A stretch of DNA of 64,000 bases from Epilithonimonas mollis (GTDB lineage: Bacteria; Bacteroidota; Bacteroidia; Flavobacteriales; Weeksellaceae). Under the pieces are notes generated by a model, which was given only the letters and a program-made list of their open reading frames with translations, ran no database searches and was not told the DNA's origin. The stretch spans positions 434,001 through 498,000 of the forward strand of contig NZ_FRAM01000001.1 in assembly GCF_900142325.1 (NCBI RefSeq). Reading direction: 5' to 3'. This document shows positions 33,367-42,655 of the stretch, one piece after another (the first letter of the stretch is position 1; the number at the start of each line of letters is the position of its first letter). The position numbers and the translations under genes were made by a program.

Positions 33367-34943
33367 GACATTTCGCAGAACTCATCAACGCTTTGGAAAG
33401 CACCAATAAGACGAATACCAAAATAGATGCTATTGTCGATTATCTGGAGCGTGCGCCAGATAATGATAAGTTGTGGTTTATTGCTTTGTTTACCGGGAAA
33501 AGACCGAAGCGAAATGTGAACACCAATTATATGAAAGAATGGGCGTTAGAAATTACAAGACTCCCTTTCTGGTTGTTACAGGAAAGTTATTCTTCGGTGG
33601 GTGATTTGGGCGAGACAATTTCTTTGATTCTTCCGCCACCCAGTGAAAAAATAGAGAAAACGCTGTCGGACTGGATGAACGAAATTATTGGGTTAAAATC
33701 AAAAACTGATGCTGAAAAGAAAGAATTTGTTCTGAATTCCTGGAATGGTTTAGACTACACTGAACGTTTGATTTTCAATAAATTACTAGGCGGAAGTTTC
33801 AGAATTGGGGTTTCTTCTAAGACATTGATTAACTCTCTGACGAAGTTTTCCGGACAGGAAGCCAGTACTCTGATGCACAGCCTGATGGGGAAATGGCAGC
33901 CTGATGAAGTAAGTTTTAAGGAACTGATTTCGGCTGAAAATATCAATCCTGACAATTCAAAACCATATCCTTTTTGTCTGGCTTATCCGCTGGAAAAGAA
34001 TTTGGAAGATCTCGGAAAACCTGATGAATGGTTGATTGAGTATAAATGGGACGGCATACGTGGTCAAATCATCAGACGAAATGACGAAGTTTTTATCTGG
34101 TCAAGAGGAGAAGAACTGATTACCGAACAATTTCCAGAAATCAGAGATGTCATTCAGCAAATGAAAGGGAACTTTGTAATTGACGGTGAAATTCTTGCTG
34201 TAAAAGATGATAAAGTTTTAAATTTTAACGAATTGCAAAAGCGTCTCAATAGAAAAACCCTAACCAAGAAAATACTTTCCGAAATTCCGATTCAGGTTTT
34301 TGCATATGATTTGTTAGAATTACAAGGCAATGATTTACGGGAAAAACCGGTTTCCGGAAGACGTGCAATGCTGGAAGAATTATTACTGAATGAAAATCCT
34401 GAAAACATCAAAATTTCTCAGCAAATTGAGTTTGAAAACTGGAACGAATTAAACCAAACCAGAGAAAATTCCAGAGAGATCAACAGTGAAGGATTGATGC
34501 TTAAACAGAAAAATTCACATTACCATTCGGGACGAAAAAAAGGCGATTGGTGGAAGTGGAAAATAAATCCCTTGACGATTGATGCCGTTCTGATTTATGC
34601 CCAAAAAGGAAGCGGTCGACGAAGTGGCTACTACACCGATTACAGTTTTGCCGTGAAAAGTGGCGATAAATTGGTGACGATTGCCAAAGCGTATTCCGGT
34701 TTGACGGACAAGGAAATTATGGAAGTCAGCAAGTTTGTAAACAAAAATGCAATTGAGAAATTTGGTCCAGTCCGAACTGTAAAAGCTGAACTGGTTTTTG
34801 AAATAGCATTTGAAGGAATTGGTTTCAGTAACCGTCACAAAAGTGGTGTAGCATTGCGTTTCCCGAGGATTTTGCGCTGGCGGAAAGATAAAACAGTTGA
34901 TGATATTGATGATATTGAAGAGATAAAGAAATTGATACAATAA
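33363..34943 (+). CDS. ATP-dependent DNA ligase, damage-response type (LigB/LigC-like)
   Basis: ATP-dependent DNA ligase of 526 residues with an N-terminal DNA-binding domain (about 1-190), a nucleotidyltransferase domain with the acceptor Lys228 in EYKWDGIRG, motif DGEILA, the SEGLMLKQ motif IV region, and a C-terminal OB fold containing FGPVRTVKAELVFEIAFEGI. It is not a LigD, having no PE or polymerase domain. It belongs to the bacterial group that travels with an MBL exonuclease and an Lhr-like helicase, as here. Coupled to the exonuclease gene by a 4-nt overlap. Confidence 0.92.
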   Translation: MRHFAELINALESTNKTNTKIDAIVDYLERAPDNDKLWFIALFTGKRPKRNVNTNYMKEWALEITRLPFWLLQESYSSVGDLGETISLILPPPSEKIEKTLSDWMNEIIGLKSKTDAEKKEFVLNSWNGLDYTERLIFNKLLGGSFRIGVSSKTLINSLTKFSGQEASTLMHSLMGKWQPDEVSFKELISAENINPDNSKPYPFCLAYPLEKNLEDLGKPDEWLIEYKWDGIRGQIIRRNDEVFIWSRGEELITEQFPEIRDVIQQMKGNFVIDGEILAVKDDKVLNFNELQKRLNRKTLTKKILSEIPIQVFAYDLLELQGNDLREKPVSGRRAMLEELLLNENPENIKISQQIEFENWNELNQTRENSREINSEGLMLKQKNSHYHSGRKKGDWWKWKINPLTIDAVLIYAQKGSGRRSGYYTDYSFAVKSGDKLVTIAKAYSGLTDKEIMEVSKFVNKNAIEKFGPVRTVKAELVFEIAFEGIGFSNRHKSGVALRFPRILRWRKDKTVDDIDDIEEIKKLIQ

Positions 34944-34987
34944 ACCCTTTGACTGCGTTCAGCGTGACAATTCTAATACTAAATGTT

Positions 34988-35016
34988 TTCAGCAATGTCA
35001 GTCTGAGCGGAATCGA
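34988..35016. repeat. Short repeat remnant upstream of helicase gene
   Basis: The ligase-helicase spacer contains AATGTCAGTCTGAGCGG followed by AATCGAAGAC. I recall the GTCAGTCTGAGCGG motif as frequent in Chryseobacterium-type intergenic DNA; the TCGAAG core is shared with spacers near 25338, 20037 and 39793. No hairpin of note. Confidence 0.35.
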
Positions 35017-35046
35017 AGACTTTTTTAATTTATAAAATATAATTAT

Positions 35047-37494
35047 TTGACAACATTCGAAAATACCGCCGGCTACAAAATCATCCAAAACTGGATGAGC
35101 GATAAAGGTATTTCGCCATTTAGATTTCAGGTTCAGACTTGGCACAAATTCGGGAATGGCTACAGTGGAATGGTCGTAGCTCCGACCGGTTTTGGGAAAA
35201 CTTTTTCTGTTTTTTTAGCATTAATTTCAGACTTTTTAAATCATCCGGAACAATACAAAACAGGACTGAAAATGATTTGGATTACGCCACTCCGCTCCCT
35301 ATCAAAAGATATTGCCAAAGCAATGCAGGAAGCGATTGACGAAATCGGATTGGACTGGACAGTTGATGTACGAAACGGTGACACTGATCCAAAAGTCCGT
35401 CAGCAACAGCTGAAACATATGCCTGAAGTTTTAGTGGTTACTCCTGAAAGTTTACATCTTCTTTTAGGTCAAAAAGATAATCAGCGGTTTTTCAAAAATA
35501 TGCATTGCGTTGCAGTGGATGAATGGCACGAATTATTGGGCTCAAAGCGTGGCGTCATGGTGGAATTAGGAATTTCTCAGCTTTTTCATTATGTGCCGAA
35601 ACTTAAAATCTGGGGCATCACAGCAACGATCGGAAACCTTGATGAAGCACAGGACGTATTGATTCCTTATGATATTAAAAAAACAAAAATCACAGCCAAA
35701 GAACATAAGAAAATTGAGATTCTTTCCGTCTTTCCGAATGAAGTTGAAATTTTGCCTTGGGCAGGACATCTCGGACAAAAATTAGCGGATAATGTCGTGC
35801 CGATTATCCTGGAATCCAAATCAACCATCGTTTTTACTAATACACGAAGCCAGAGTGAAATGTGGTATCAGCTTTTGCTGAATGCTTACCCAGATTTTGC
35901 CGGACAAATCGCCATCCATCACAGTTCGATTGATGCTGAATTAAGAATCTGGATTGAGGAAAATCTCAGTTCTGGAAAACTGAAAGCGGTGGTTTCCACA
36001 TCATCTTTAGATTTGGGAATTGATTTTAAGCCTGTTGATACTGTGATACAAGTTGGTTCTGCTAAAGGTGTTGCGAGATTTTTACAACGTGCCGGACGAA
36101 GTGGCCACTCCCCTTTTGAAACTTCAAAAATATTCTGTGTTCCGACACATTCTTTAGAATTAATAGAGGTTGCCGCTCTGAAAGAAGCTGTTAAACAAAA
36201 AGTGATTGAACCTCGCGAACCACAGGTTTTATGCTTTGATGTTTTGGTTCAGTTTCTGATGACTTTGGCGGTTGGCGACGGCTTTTATCCCGAGCAGTTA
36301 TATCCGAGAATCAAGCAGACGTTTGGCTTTCAGGAAATGACCGAGGAAGAATGGAAAACCATAATTGATTTTCTAACGATTGGAGGTAACGTTCTGAAAA
36401 GCTATGAAGAATTCCACAAAATTGTCGTGATGGAAGACGGTTTGCACAAAGTGACATCCCGAAAAATTGCAATGCTTCACCGTATGAATATGGGGGTTAT
36501 TGTTAGCGACGCAATGCTGAAAGTTAAATTTATTTCCGGTGGTTATATCGGAATGGTCGAAGAATATTTTATTTCAAGATTAAAGAAAGAAGAGAGATTT
36601 ATTCTAGCAGGAAGAGTTCTGGAAGTTGCAATGATAAAAGACATGACAGTTTTCGTTCGGGCTTCAAAAGGAAAGGCTCAGGCTCCAAGTTATTTAGGCG
36701 GAAGATTGCCGTTGAGCTCTAACCTCGGCCATTTTTTAAGAGAAAAATTATCCGGCGCATTGAATCCGAAAGCTTCTGAAAAAGAATTGAAATTTCTGTA
36801 TCCGCTTCTGGCCAATCAGGAAGAACGGTCGCATATTCCGAGAGAAGATGAATTTTTGGTGGAATTAATCAAAAACCGTGAAGGCTATCATTTGTTTATG
36901 TATCCTTTTGAAGGCCGGTTGGTACATGAAGTGATGGCTGCTTTGATTGCTTTCCGAATATCTAAACTATCTCCGATTTCTTTTTCTATGGCGATGAATG
37001 ATTATGGTTTTGAATTATTCAGCGATAAGGAAATCTCTTTGAATGAAGAAAATCTAGAGAAAATCCTGACCAGAGAAAATCTGATGAATGATGTAATATC
37101 AAGTATCAATTCTGCGGAAATGGCAAGGCGGAAATTCCGGGATATTGCATTGATTTCGGGTATGGTCATTCAAAATTATGCAGGAACCCAACGTTCTAAC
37201 AAATCTTTGCAAAGCTCTGCTGGTTTGATTTTTAAAGTGCTGGAAGACTATGATCCAAATCATTTTTTGGTGAGACAGGCCTACACCGAAGTTTTCAATG
37301 CACAACTGCAGGAGCAACGCTTGGTTGAAGCTTTCAAAAGAATCGAAAAATCAAAAGTCATCCTGAAATTTGCCAATACTTTTACACCACTAAGTTTCCC
37401 GATAAAAGTGGATAGTCTGCGACAGACCCTGACCAGTGAAGATTTAGATTCCAGGATTCATAAGCTGATTCAGCAGGCAAGAAAGATCAGGTAA
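35047..37494 (+). CDS. Ligase-associated DEXH-box helicase, Lhr-like
   Basis: Superfamily 2 DNA helicase of the Lhr-core type, 815 residues. Walker A is APTGFGKTFSVF near residue 40, the DEXH box is DEWHELLGSKRG, motif III is ITATIG, and motif VI is QRAGRSGHSP. The C-terminal winged-helix and Lhr-specific region follows. The start is TTG at 35047; the preceding codons give no ATG and the protein opens in register with the family. In relatives a fourth gene, a small phosphoesterase (PdeM), often follows; here the next gene is lpdA on the other strand, so pdeM is absent from this site. Confidence 0.92.
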   Translation: MTTFENTAGYKIIQNWMSDKGISPFRFQVQTWHKFGNGYSGMVVAPTGFGKTFSVFLALISDFLNHPEQYKTGLKMIWITPLRSLSKDIAKAMQEAIDEIGLDWTVDVRNGDTDPKVRQQQLKHMPEVLVVTPESLHLLLGQKDNQRFFKNMHCVAVDEWHELLGSKRGVMVELGISQLFHYVPKLKIWGITATIGNLDEAQDVLIPYDIKKTKITAKEHKKIEILSVFPNEVEILPWAGHLGQKLADNVVPIILESKSTIVFTNTRSQSEMWYQLLLNAYPDFAGQIAIHHSSIDAELRIWIEENLSSGKLKAVVSTSSLDLGIDFKPVDTVIQVGSAKGVARFLQRAGRSGHSPFETSKIFCVPTHSLELIEVAALKEAVKQKVIEPREPQVLCFDVLVQFLMTLAVGDGFYPEQLYPRIKQTFGFQEMTEEEWKTIIDFLTIGGNVLKSYEEFHKIVVMEDGLHKVTSRKIAMLHRMNMGVIVSDAMLKVKFISGGYIGMVEEYFISRLKKEERFILAGRVLEVAMIKDMTVFVRASKGKAQAPSYLGGRLPLSSNLGHFLREKLSGALNPKASEKELKFLYPLLANQEERSHIPREDEFLVELIKNREGYHLFMYPFEGRLVHEVMAALIAFRISKLSPISFSMAMNDYGFELFSDKEISLNEENLEKILTRENLMNDVISSINSAEMARRKFRDIALISGMVIQNYAGTQRSNKSLQSSAGLIFKVLEDYDPNHFLVRQAYTEVFNAQLQEQRLVEAFKRIEKSKVILKFANTFTPLSFPIKVDSLRQTLTSEDLDSRIHKLIQQARKIR

Positions 37495-37504
37495 AAAATT
37501 ATTG

Positions 37505-37531
37505 AAAAAAAAAAGAGAAGCTAAAAGCTTC
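37505..37531 (-). terminator. Intrinsic terminator of lpdA
   Basis: On the minus strand GAAGCT-TTT-AGCTTC is followed by TC and ten T. It lies between the convergent helicase and lpdA genes, 27 nt past the lpdA stop. Confidence 0.8.
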
Positions 37532-37557
37532 CCTTTAAATATTCTGTCAAAAAATTC

Positions 37558-38961
37558 TTACATATGGATAGACCTTTTTCCCGTCGCATCCAAAGCGGCT
37601 TCTTTCACGGCTTCTGCGTAAGTCGGGTGTGCATGGGAGCTTCTTGCGATGTCTTCTGCGCTGGCACGGAATTCCATTGCGATAACACCTTCTGCTACCA
37701 AATCTGCTGCTCTTGCGCCGATCATATGGAAACCTAGAACTTCGTCTGTTTTTTCATCAGCAATGATTTTTACAAAGCCGTCTGTGTCACCACTAGCACG
37801 GCTTCTTCCCAAAGCTCTCATCGGGAAATTCCCAACTTTGTAAGCTACACCTTCTTCTTTCAGTTGCTCTTCTGTTTTACCAACACCAGCAACTTCCGGC
37901 CAGGTGTAAACTACGCCCGGAATCAAATTATAATTGATGTGAGGTTTTTGTCCAGCTAAGATTTCAGCAACCAAAGTTCCTTCTTCTTCCGCTTTGTGAG
38001 CCAACATTGCTCCTTTGATTACATCACCAATGGCGTAAATGTTAGAAACATTGGTCTGCAAATGGTCGTTGGTTTTCACTCTTCCTCTTTCGTCCAGCTC
38101 TACACCGGCTTTTTCCAAACCAAGTCCGTCTGTATAAGGTCTTCTGCCAACAGAAACCAAAACATAATCACCTTCAAAGTTTACTTCTTCGCCTTTTTTG
38201 TTTTTAGCTGTTACTTTTACAGAATCTCCGTTTCTCTCCACTGCAGAAACCGCTGTAGAAAGCTCAAATTTCATCCCCTGTTTTCTAAGCACTTTTTGCA
38301 ATTCTTTCGACAAGCTCCCATCCATTCCCGGAATGATTTTATCCATAAACTCAACAACAGTTACCTGAGATCCTAATCTCAAATAAACAGAACCAAGCTC
38401 AAGACCGATAACACCACCGCCGATAACTACCAAATGCTTAGGAATTTCTTTCAGATTCAAAGCTTCTGTAGAAGTAATGATTCTTTCTTTATCTAAATTA
38501 ATGAAAGGCAAACTTGAAGGTTTTGAACCGGTTGCGATGATTGTATATTTTGAATCGATAATTTCCGAAGAACCGTCATTTTTTGTCACTTTGATTTGAG
38601 TCGCAGATTCGAAGCTTCCAAGACCTTCAAAAACTGTGATTTTGTTTTTGTCCATCAGGAAGTTGATTCCTTTCGTTGTCTGCTCTACTACGCCGTTTTT
38701 ACGCTCGATCATTTTTGCCAAATCTACTTTCGGCTCGTTGATGATAATTCCGTAATCAGCAAATTCGTGTTTCGCCTTTTCGAAATGCTCAGAACTGTCC
38801 AGCAAAGCTTTGGAAGGGATACAACCCACGTTAAGACAAGTTCCGCCCAATGTAGGATATTTCTCAATAATTGCAGTTTTAAAACCTAATTGCGCAGCTC
38901 TGATGGCTGCAACATATCCCCCAGGACCAGAACCGATAACGGTTACATCAAATTGACTCAT
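37558..38961 (-). CDS. lpdA: Dihydrolipoyl dehydrogenase (E3)
   Basis: FAD-dependent E3 subunit of pyruvate, 2-oxoglutarate or branched-chain dehydrogenase complexes, 467 residues, normal length. FAD-binding GSGPGGYVAAIRAAQLG at the N-terminus, the redox disulphide GGTCLNVGCIPSK, the NAD-binding GGGVIGLELGSVY, and the C-terminal catalytic His-Glu in SHAHPTYAE are all visible. It stands alone, away from any E1/E2 genes, as is common in this group. A TAAATTTG -7 box precedes it. Confidence 0.97.
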   Translation of the reverse strand: MSQFDVTVIGSGPGGYVAAIRAAQLGFKTAIIEKYPTLGGTCLNVGCIPSKALLDSSEHFEKAKHEFADYGIIINEPKVDLAKMIERKNGVVEQTTKGINFLMDKNKITVFEGLGSFESATQIKVTKNDGSSEIIDSKYTIIATGSKPSSLPFINLDKERIITSTEALNLKEIPKHLVVIGGGVIGLELGSVYLRLGSQVTVVEFMDKIIPGMDGSLSKELQKVLRKQGMKFELSTAVSAVERNGDSVKVTAKNKKGEEVNFEGDYVLVSVGRRPYTDGLGLEKAGVELDERGRVKTNDHLQTNVSNIYAIGDVIKGAMLAHKAEEEGTLVAEILAGQKPHINYNLIPGVVYTWPEVAGVGKTEEQLKEEGVAYKVGNFPMRALGRSRASGDTDGFVKIIADEKTDEVLGFHMIGARAADLVAEGVIAMEFRASAEDIARSSHAHPTYAEAVKEAALDATGKRSIHM

Positions 38962-38995
38962 ATCTTTGTGATTATTATTCGAATAAAAATTTCCT

Positions 38996-39003
38996 CAAAT
39001 TTA
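38996..39003 (-). promoter_or_regulatory. -7 box of lpdA
   Basis: TAAATTTG on the minus strand matches the Bacteroidota TAnnTTTG consensus, 34 nt before the lpdA ATG. No convincing -33 TTTG at the right distance. Confidence 0.45.
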
Positions 39004-39050
39004 CAAATTCTGGAGCAATTCTGGAATTCATTTATAACATAATTAATCTC

Positions 39051-39058
39051 TATTTTTG
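39051..39058 (+). promoter_or_regulatory. -7 box of the YggS-family gene
   Basis: TATTTTTG matches TAnnTTTG exactly and lies 26 nt before the ATG at 39085. A weak TTTA at 39031-39034 may act as the -33 element. Confidence 0.5.
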
Positions 39059-39084
39059 CAATAGTTTTTTAAAATTCAACTGAA

Positions 39085-39738
39085 ATGTCAATCTACCAAA
39101 ACTATCAAGATATAATTTCTCAACTTCCAGAAAATGTAAAACTGGTAACGGTTTCTAAAACTAATCCTGTAGAAAAAATCAGAGAAGTTTATGACTTGGG
39201 ACAACGCGCTTTTGGAGAGAATAAAGTTCAGGAATTATTGGAAAAAGAATCCGTTCTTCCCAATGATATCGAATGGCATTTAATTGGACATCTTCAGACC
39301 AATAAAGTAAAATACATTGCGGGTTTCGTTGCAATTATAGAAAGCATTGACAGCGAAAAACTATTGAAAGAAGTGAATAAAGAAGCGTTGAAAAACAATC
39401 GGAAAATCAATATTTTACTACAAGTTAAAATTGCAAAAGAAGACACTAAGTTTGGTTTAACAGTTGATGAAGCCAAAGATATTTTCAACAATTATCTTAA
39501 TGGAAATTATCCAAATATCGAAATCAAAGGTTTGATGGGAATGGCCAGTTTTGTGGATGATGAAATTCAAATCCGTGAGGAATTTTCTATACTCAAAAAT
39601 CTTTTCGATGAATTGTCCGAATTGAAACCATTAGAAACTCTATCAATGGGAATGAGCGGCGATTTTCCTCTCGCAATCAAATGTGGCTCTAATTCCGTGA
39701 GAGTTGGCTCGGCTATTTTTGGAGAAAGGAATTATTAG
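39085..39738 (+). CDS. YggS/PROSC-family PLP homeostasis protein
   Basis: Small PLP-binding barrel protein, 217 residues, that buffers pyridoxal phosphate and affects amino-acid and B6 balance; it has no known enzymatic turnover. The PLP Lys is in KLVTVSKTNP, followed by FGENKVQE, WHLIGHLQTNK, and the C-terminal SMGMSGDFPLAIKCGSNSVRVGSAIFG, all classic for the family. It is divergent from lpdA with 123 nt between. Slightly shorter than the E. coli protein at the N-terminus, with no missing core motif. Confidence 0.95.
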   Translation: MSIYQNYQDIISQLPENVKLVTVSKTNPVEKIREVYDLGQRAFGENKVQELLEKESVLPNDIEWHLIGHLQTNKVKYIAGFVAIIESIDSEKLLKEVNKEALKNNRKINILLQVKIAKEDTKFGLTVDEAKDIFNNYLNGNYPNIEIKGLMGMASFVDDEIQIREEFSILKNLFDELSELKPLETLSMGMSGDFPLAIKCGSNSVRVGSAIFGERNY

Positions 39739-39764
39739 TTTTTAGTTTTTAGTTGATAGTCGAT

Positions 39765-39815
39765 GGTTGTTGGGATTGTCATCCTTAGCAAAGTCGAAGG
39801 GTCGAAGCCTTTGCA
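39765..39815. repeat. Repeat-like hairpin between convergent genes
   Basis: The gap between yggS-like and GT4 genes contains TTGTCATCCTTAGCAAAG, then GTCGAAGGGTCGAAGC, then CTTTGC. GCAAAG (39788-39793) pairs with CTTTGC (39809-39814). The TGTCATCCTA start recurs at 43853, near the GT-C gene. Probably a degenerate intergenic repeat that may end both transcripts. Confidence 0.4.
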
Positions 39816-39829
39816 AAATTAAACTTCAA

Positions 39830-40924
39830 TTAAAACAAACTTTTGTAAACCTTCATCACTTCATCAGCAATCACCTCATCATTGAATTTCTGTACGAATC
39901 GTAAACCCTTTTCAGCACGGCGTTTTCTTTCAGATTCGTTGTCCCAGAGAAAATTGATTTTTGCGCGGATGTCATCCACATTTTCAGGATTCACATAAAC
40001 AGAATCCGGTCCGCCAGCTTCCGGAAGACAGCTTGTATTGCTTGTAATCACAACAGTTTCTGAGAACAAGGCTTCGATAACGGGAATCCCGAAACCTTCG
40101 AAAAAACTGGGATAAATGAAGATTTCTGCGAGTTTGTAAATCCCGGCTAATTCGTCCATAGAAACGCCAGACAAAAACTGAACTTCAACTTTTCCTTTCC
40201 GGATTTCTTTCTCGATTGAGCTAAAATATTTCGGTTTTATTGTTCCTACAACGACTAAAGGAATTTTAGAATCTTTTAAAGCTTTGACAACATTCAAAAG
40301 ATTTTTTCTAGGTTCAATGGTTCCGACATTCAAAAGAAATTTCTCAGGAAGATTGAATTTTTCTTTGATTTGATTAAGAATTTCCTCCGATTGTTTTTCT
40401 TTGAAACCGGCGTGACAACCTTGATAAACCACTTCGACTTTATTTTCCGGAACTTTAAGATAATGAATAATATCCTGTTTCGTCTGCTGGGAAATCGCAA
40501 TAATTTTATCCGCAGAAAGAGCCGCTTTTTTGAATTTCCAAAAATGAATTTTTCTATCAATCCAAGTGTAATATTCCGGATATCTTTCGAAAATCAAATC
40601 GTGGATGGTTACGACTTTTTTGATGGGTTTCGAGTTCCATCGCAAAGGCAATTCGCCGGACAAACCGTGGAAAATTTCTGCACCATTATTTTGCGCATCG
40701 ATTCCTGTTTTGAGCTGTCGCGAAAGCATTCCTTTTGTTGTCTGGATAAAGGTCACGTTTGGCAATTTCAATATTGCTTCGCCACGTTCTGATTTCTTTT
40801 TATTGAATAATAAATATTGATTATCAGGAAAATAACTTGCTAAAACCCGGACCAGATCGCGGGAATAATTTCCTAAGCCAGACCAGCTGGAAAAAATACG
40901 TTTGGCGTCGTAAGCAATCTTCAT
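39830..40924 (-). CDS. Glycosyltransferase family 4
   Basis: GT-B fold glycosyltransferase of 364 residues, mannosyltransferase-like. The NVGTIEPRKNL stretch near residue 200 and the EGFGIPVIEALFSETVVITSN block with the E-x7-E pattern are diagnostic. There is no membrane segment. Its ATG overlaps the stop of the deacetylase gene by one base (TAATG), so the two are translationally coupled. It probably adds a sugar to a cell-surface or lipid-linked glycan made by this four-gene cluster; donor and acceptor cannot be told from sequence. Confidence 0.9.
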   Translation of the reverse strand: MKIAYDAKRIFSSWSGLGNYSRDLVRVLASYFPDNQYLLFNKKKSERGEAILKLPNVTFIQTTKGMLSRQLKTGIDAQNNGAEIFHGLSGELPLRWNSKPIKKVVTIHDLIFERYPEYYTWIDRKIHFWKFKKAALSADKIIAISQQTKQDIIHYLKVPENKVEVVYQGCHAGFKEKQSEEILNQIKEKFNLPEKFLLNVGTIEPRKNLLNVVKALKDSKIPLVVVGTIKPKYFSSIEKEIRKGKVEVQFLSGVSMDELAGIYKLAEIFIYPSFFEGFGIPVIEALFSETVVITSNTSCLPEAGGPDSVYVNPENVDDIRAKINFLWDNESERKRRAEKGLRFVQKFNDEVIADEVMKVYKSLF

Positions 40925-41712
40925 TAATTCTTATTTTTTTGAATCCAGTTTTCCAAAAAATCTTTGGTTGTGGAAAACTGATAGTTATTTTTCTTCGCCC
41001 ATTTGATAAAATCATCGAAACGATTGACCATTGCAGCATTCGTATTTTTGAAAGTAAAAGCAGGTAATTTATATTTTGGATTCGAGATGTCTGCAAATTC
41101 CCAAGGATGAAAATAGATGTTCAAAAATCCTGTTGAATCTAAAGACAACTTTGATAGAAATTTATAAATCCAAAGCGGAAAGTTATGAAAACTTAACCAA
41201 AACAATGGAACTCTGAATATTGTAGAAACCGAAGCCGGAAACTGCAAAACTTTCTTTTGCCAAAAAGGTTTTCTGCTGACATTGAAGTTATTATATCTTC
41301 CTGGCAAATAAGTGGGATTAATGGAAGAATTGTAGAAATATCCGGCCTCAGAAACCGCATCTTCCGAAACCGGACTCATTCTCGGCATTCTCAGTCCAAC
41401 AACTTTTGTATCAAATAATTTTTCTAATTCCAGTCTCGATTCCAACAAATGTTTTTCTTCAAAATCTGAATGAAACCAAGTGTGGGAAGCCAATTCGTGA
41501 CCTTCGGAAAGTAATTGCTTGACTAAATCCTGATTAGTTTCCGCAAAAACAACGGTCGAAAAGAAAGTCGCCTTGATTTTATTTTCTTTTAAAATTTTCA
41601 GAATATTCTGCAAACCTTTTCTGGAAATAGCCAGTTGTTCCGCAAAGGGAATCTCGCCATTATATTCCAAAGGCATATCAAATTCTTCGATGTCGAAACT
41701 TAGTAAAATCAT
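40924..41712 (-). CDS. Polysaccharide deacetylase (NodB-like)
   Basis: Carbohydrate esterase 4-type deacetylase of 262 residues. The first NodB motif is LLSFDIEEFDMP with the catalytic Asp-Glu region near the start, and ELASHTWFHSDF holds the His-x3-His metal pair. No signal peptide is evident, so it may act in the cytoplasm on a lipid-linked intermediate. It starts immediately after the GT2 stop and overlaps the GT4 start. It likely removes N-acetyl groups from a sugar built by the same cluster. Confidence 0.88.
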   Translation of the reverse strand: MILLSFDIEEFDMPLEYNGEIPFAEQLAISRKGLQNILKILKENKIKATFFSTVVFAETNQDLVKQLLSEGHELASHTWFHSDFEEKHLLESRLELEKLFDTKVVGLRMPRMSPVSEDAVSEAGYFYNSSINPTYLPGRYNNFNVSRKPFWQKKVLQFPASVSTIFRVPLFWLSFHNFPLWIYKFLSKLSLDSTGFLNIYFHPWEFADISNPKYKLPAFTFKNTNAAMVNRFDDFIKWAKKNNYQFSTTKDFLENWIQKNKN

Positions 41713-42642
41713 TTATAATTTTTTTGAACGAACGATATAATTAGGACGTTCTTTGACTTGTTTGAAAATTTTGCCCAGGTAGATCCCGAATATTCCTAAA
41801 ATAATCAACTGCAGGCCACCGAAGAAAACAATGGTCATAATCAGCGATGCCCAACCTGAAATTTCGGTACCAGAGACGAAGGATTCAATCACATAAATCC
41901 CGTAACCAACCACAGAAAGCACGGAAAACATAAAGCCCAAATACGCCGCAAGATACAAAGGTTTCACACTGAAAGCCGTAATTCCCGTGAAGGCAAACTT
42001 CATCATTTTCTTGATATTATAACTGCTCTCGCCGGCATTTCTCGTGCCTGCAACAAAACTGATTGTGGTTTGTTTATAACCCATCCAACTCGTCAGACCT
42101 CTTAGAAACAAATCATCTTCGGTGAAATTTCGGAAAGACTGAACAACGTTCGCATCCATTAATCGGAAATCGGAACCACCTCCATTTTTCAAATCGACAT
42201 CGGAAATTCTAGAAAGAAATCTGTAAAATATTTCGGAGGTTTTCTTCTTAAAAAAAGATATTTCTTTGGGATATTTTCGGTTGGTCAAAACCACATCATA
42301 ACCTTCTTCCCATTTCTGAATGAGTTCTGGAATAAGTTCCGGCGGATGTTGCAAATCGGCGTCCATCGAGATAACGGCGTTTCCATCTGCAAAATCCAAA
42401 CCTGCTTTTACGGCAGGCTGATGACCAAAATTTCGTGAAAATTCTATGAATTTGACATTATTAAAATCCTGACTGAGTTTTTCCAAAATCGCTTGAGAAT
42501 TATCCCGACTTCCATCATTCACGAAAATCATCTCGAAATTGTAATTCTCAAGTTTGGAAAAGACAGCTTGGATTCTTTGATGCATCAAGGAAATATTGCC
42601 TTCTTCGTTGTGAACTGGGATAACGATGGAAATCTTTTTCAT
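41713..42642 (-). CDS. Family 2 glycosyltransferase with two membrane helices (GtrB/DPM-like)
   Basis: GT2 enzyme of 309 residues resembling polyprenyl-phosphate glucosyl/mannosyl transferases. It opens with VIPVHNEEGN; FVNDGSRDNS and MDADLQHPPEL carry the nucleotide-sugar and metal-binding acidic motifs, and NGGGSDFRLMD follows. Two hydrophobic helices lie at about residues 228-255 and 265-295. Such enzymes make the lipid-linked sugar donor used by GT-C transferases, and the gene next to it encodes a GT-C-like protein, which supports that role. Confidence 0.9.
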   Translation of the reverse strand: MKKISIVIPVHNEEGNISLMHQRIQAVFSKLENYNFEMIFVNDGSRDNSQAILEKLSQDFNNVKFIEFSRNFGHQPAVKAGLDFADGNAVISMDADLQHPPELIPELIQKWEEGYDVVLTNRKYPKEISFFKKKTSEIFYRFLSRISDVDLKNGGGSDFRLMDANVVQSFRNFTEDDLFLRGLTSWMGYKQTTISFVAGTRNAGESSYNIKKMMKFAFTGITAFSVKPLYLAAYLGFMFSVLSVVGYGIYVIESFVSGTEISGWASLIMTIVFFGGLQLIILGIFGIYLGKIFKQVKERPNYIVRSKKL

Positions 42643-42655
42643 CAGTTTAAAATCA

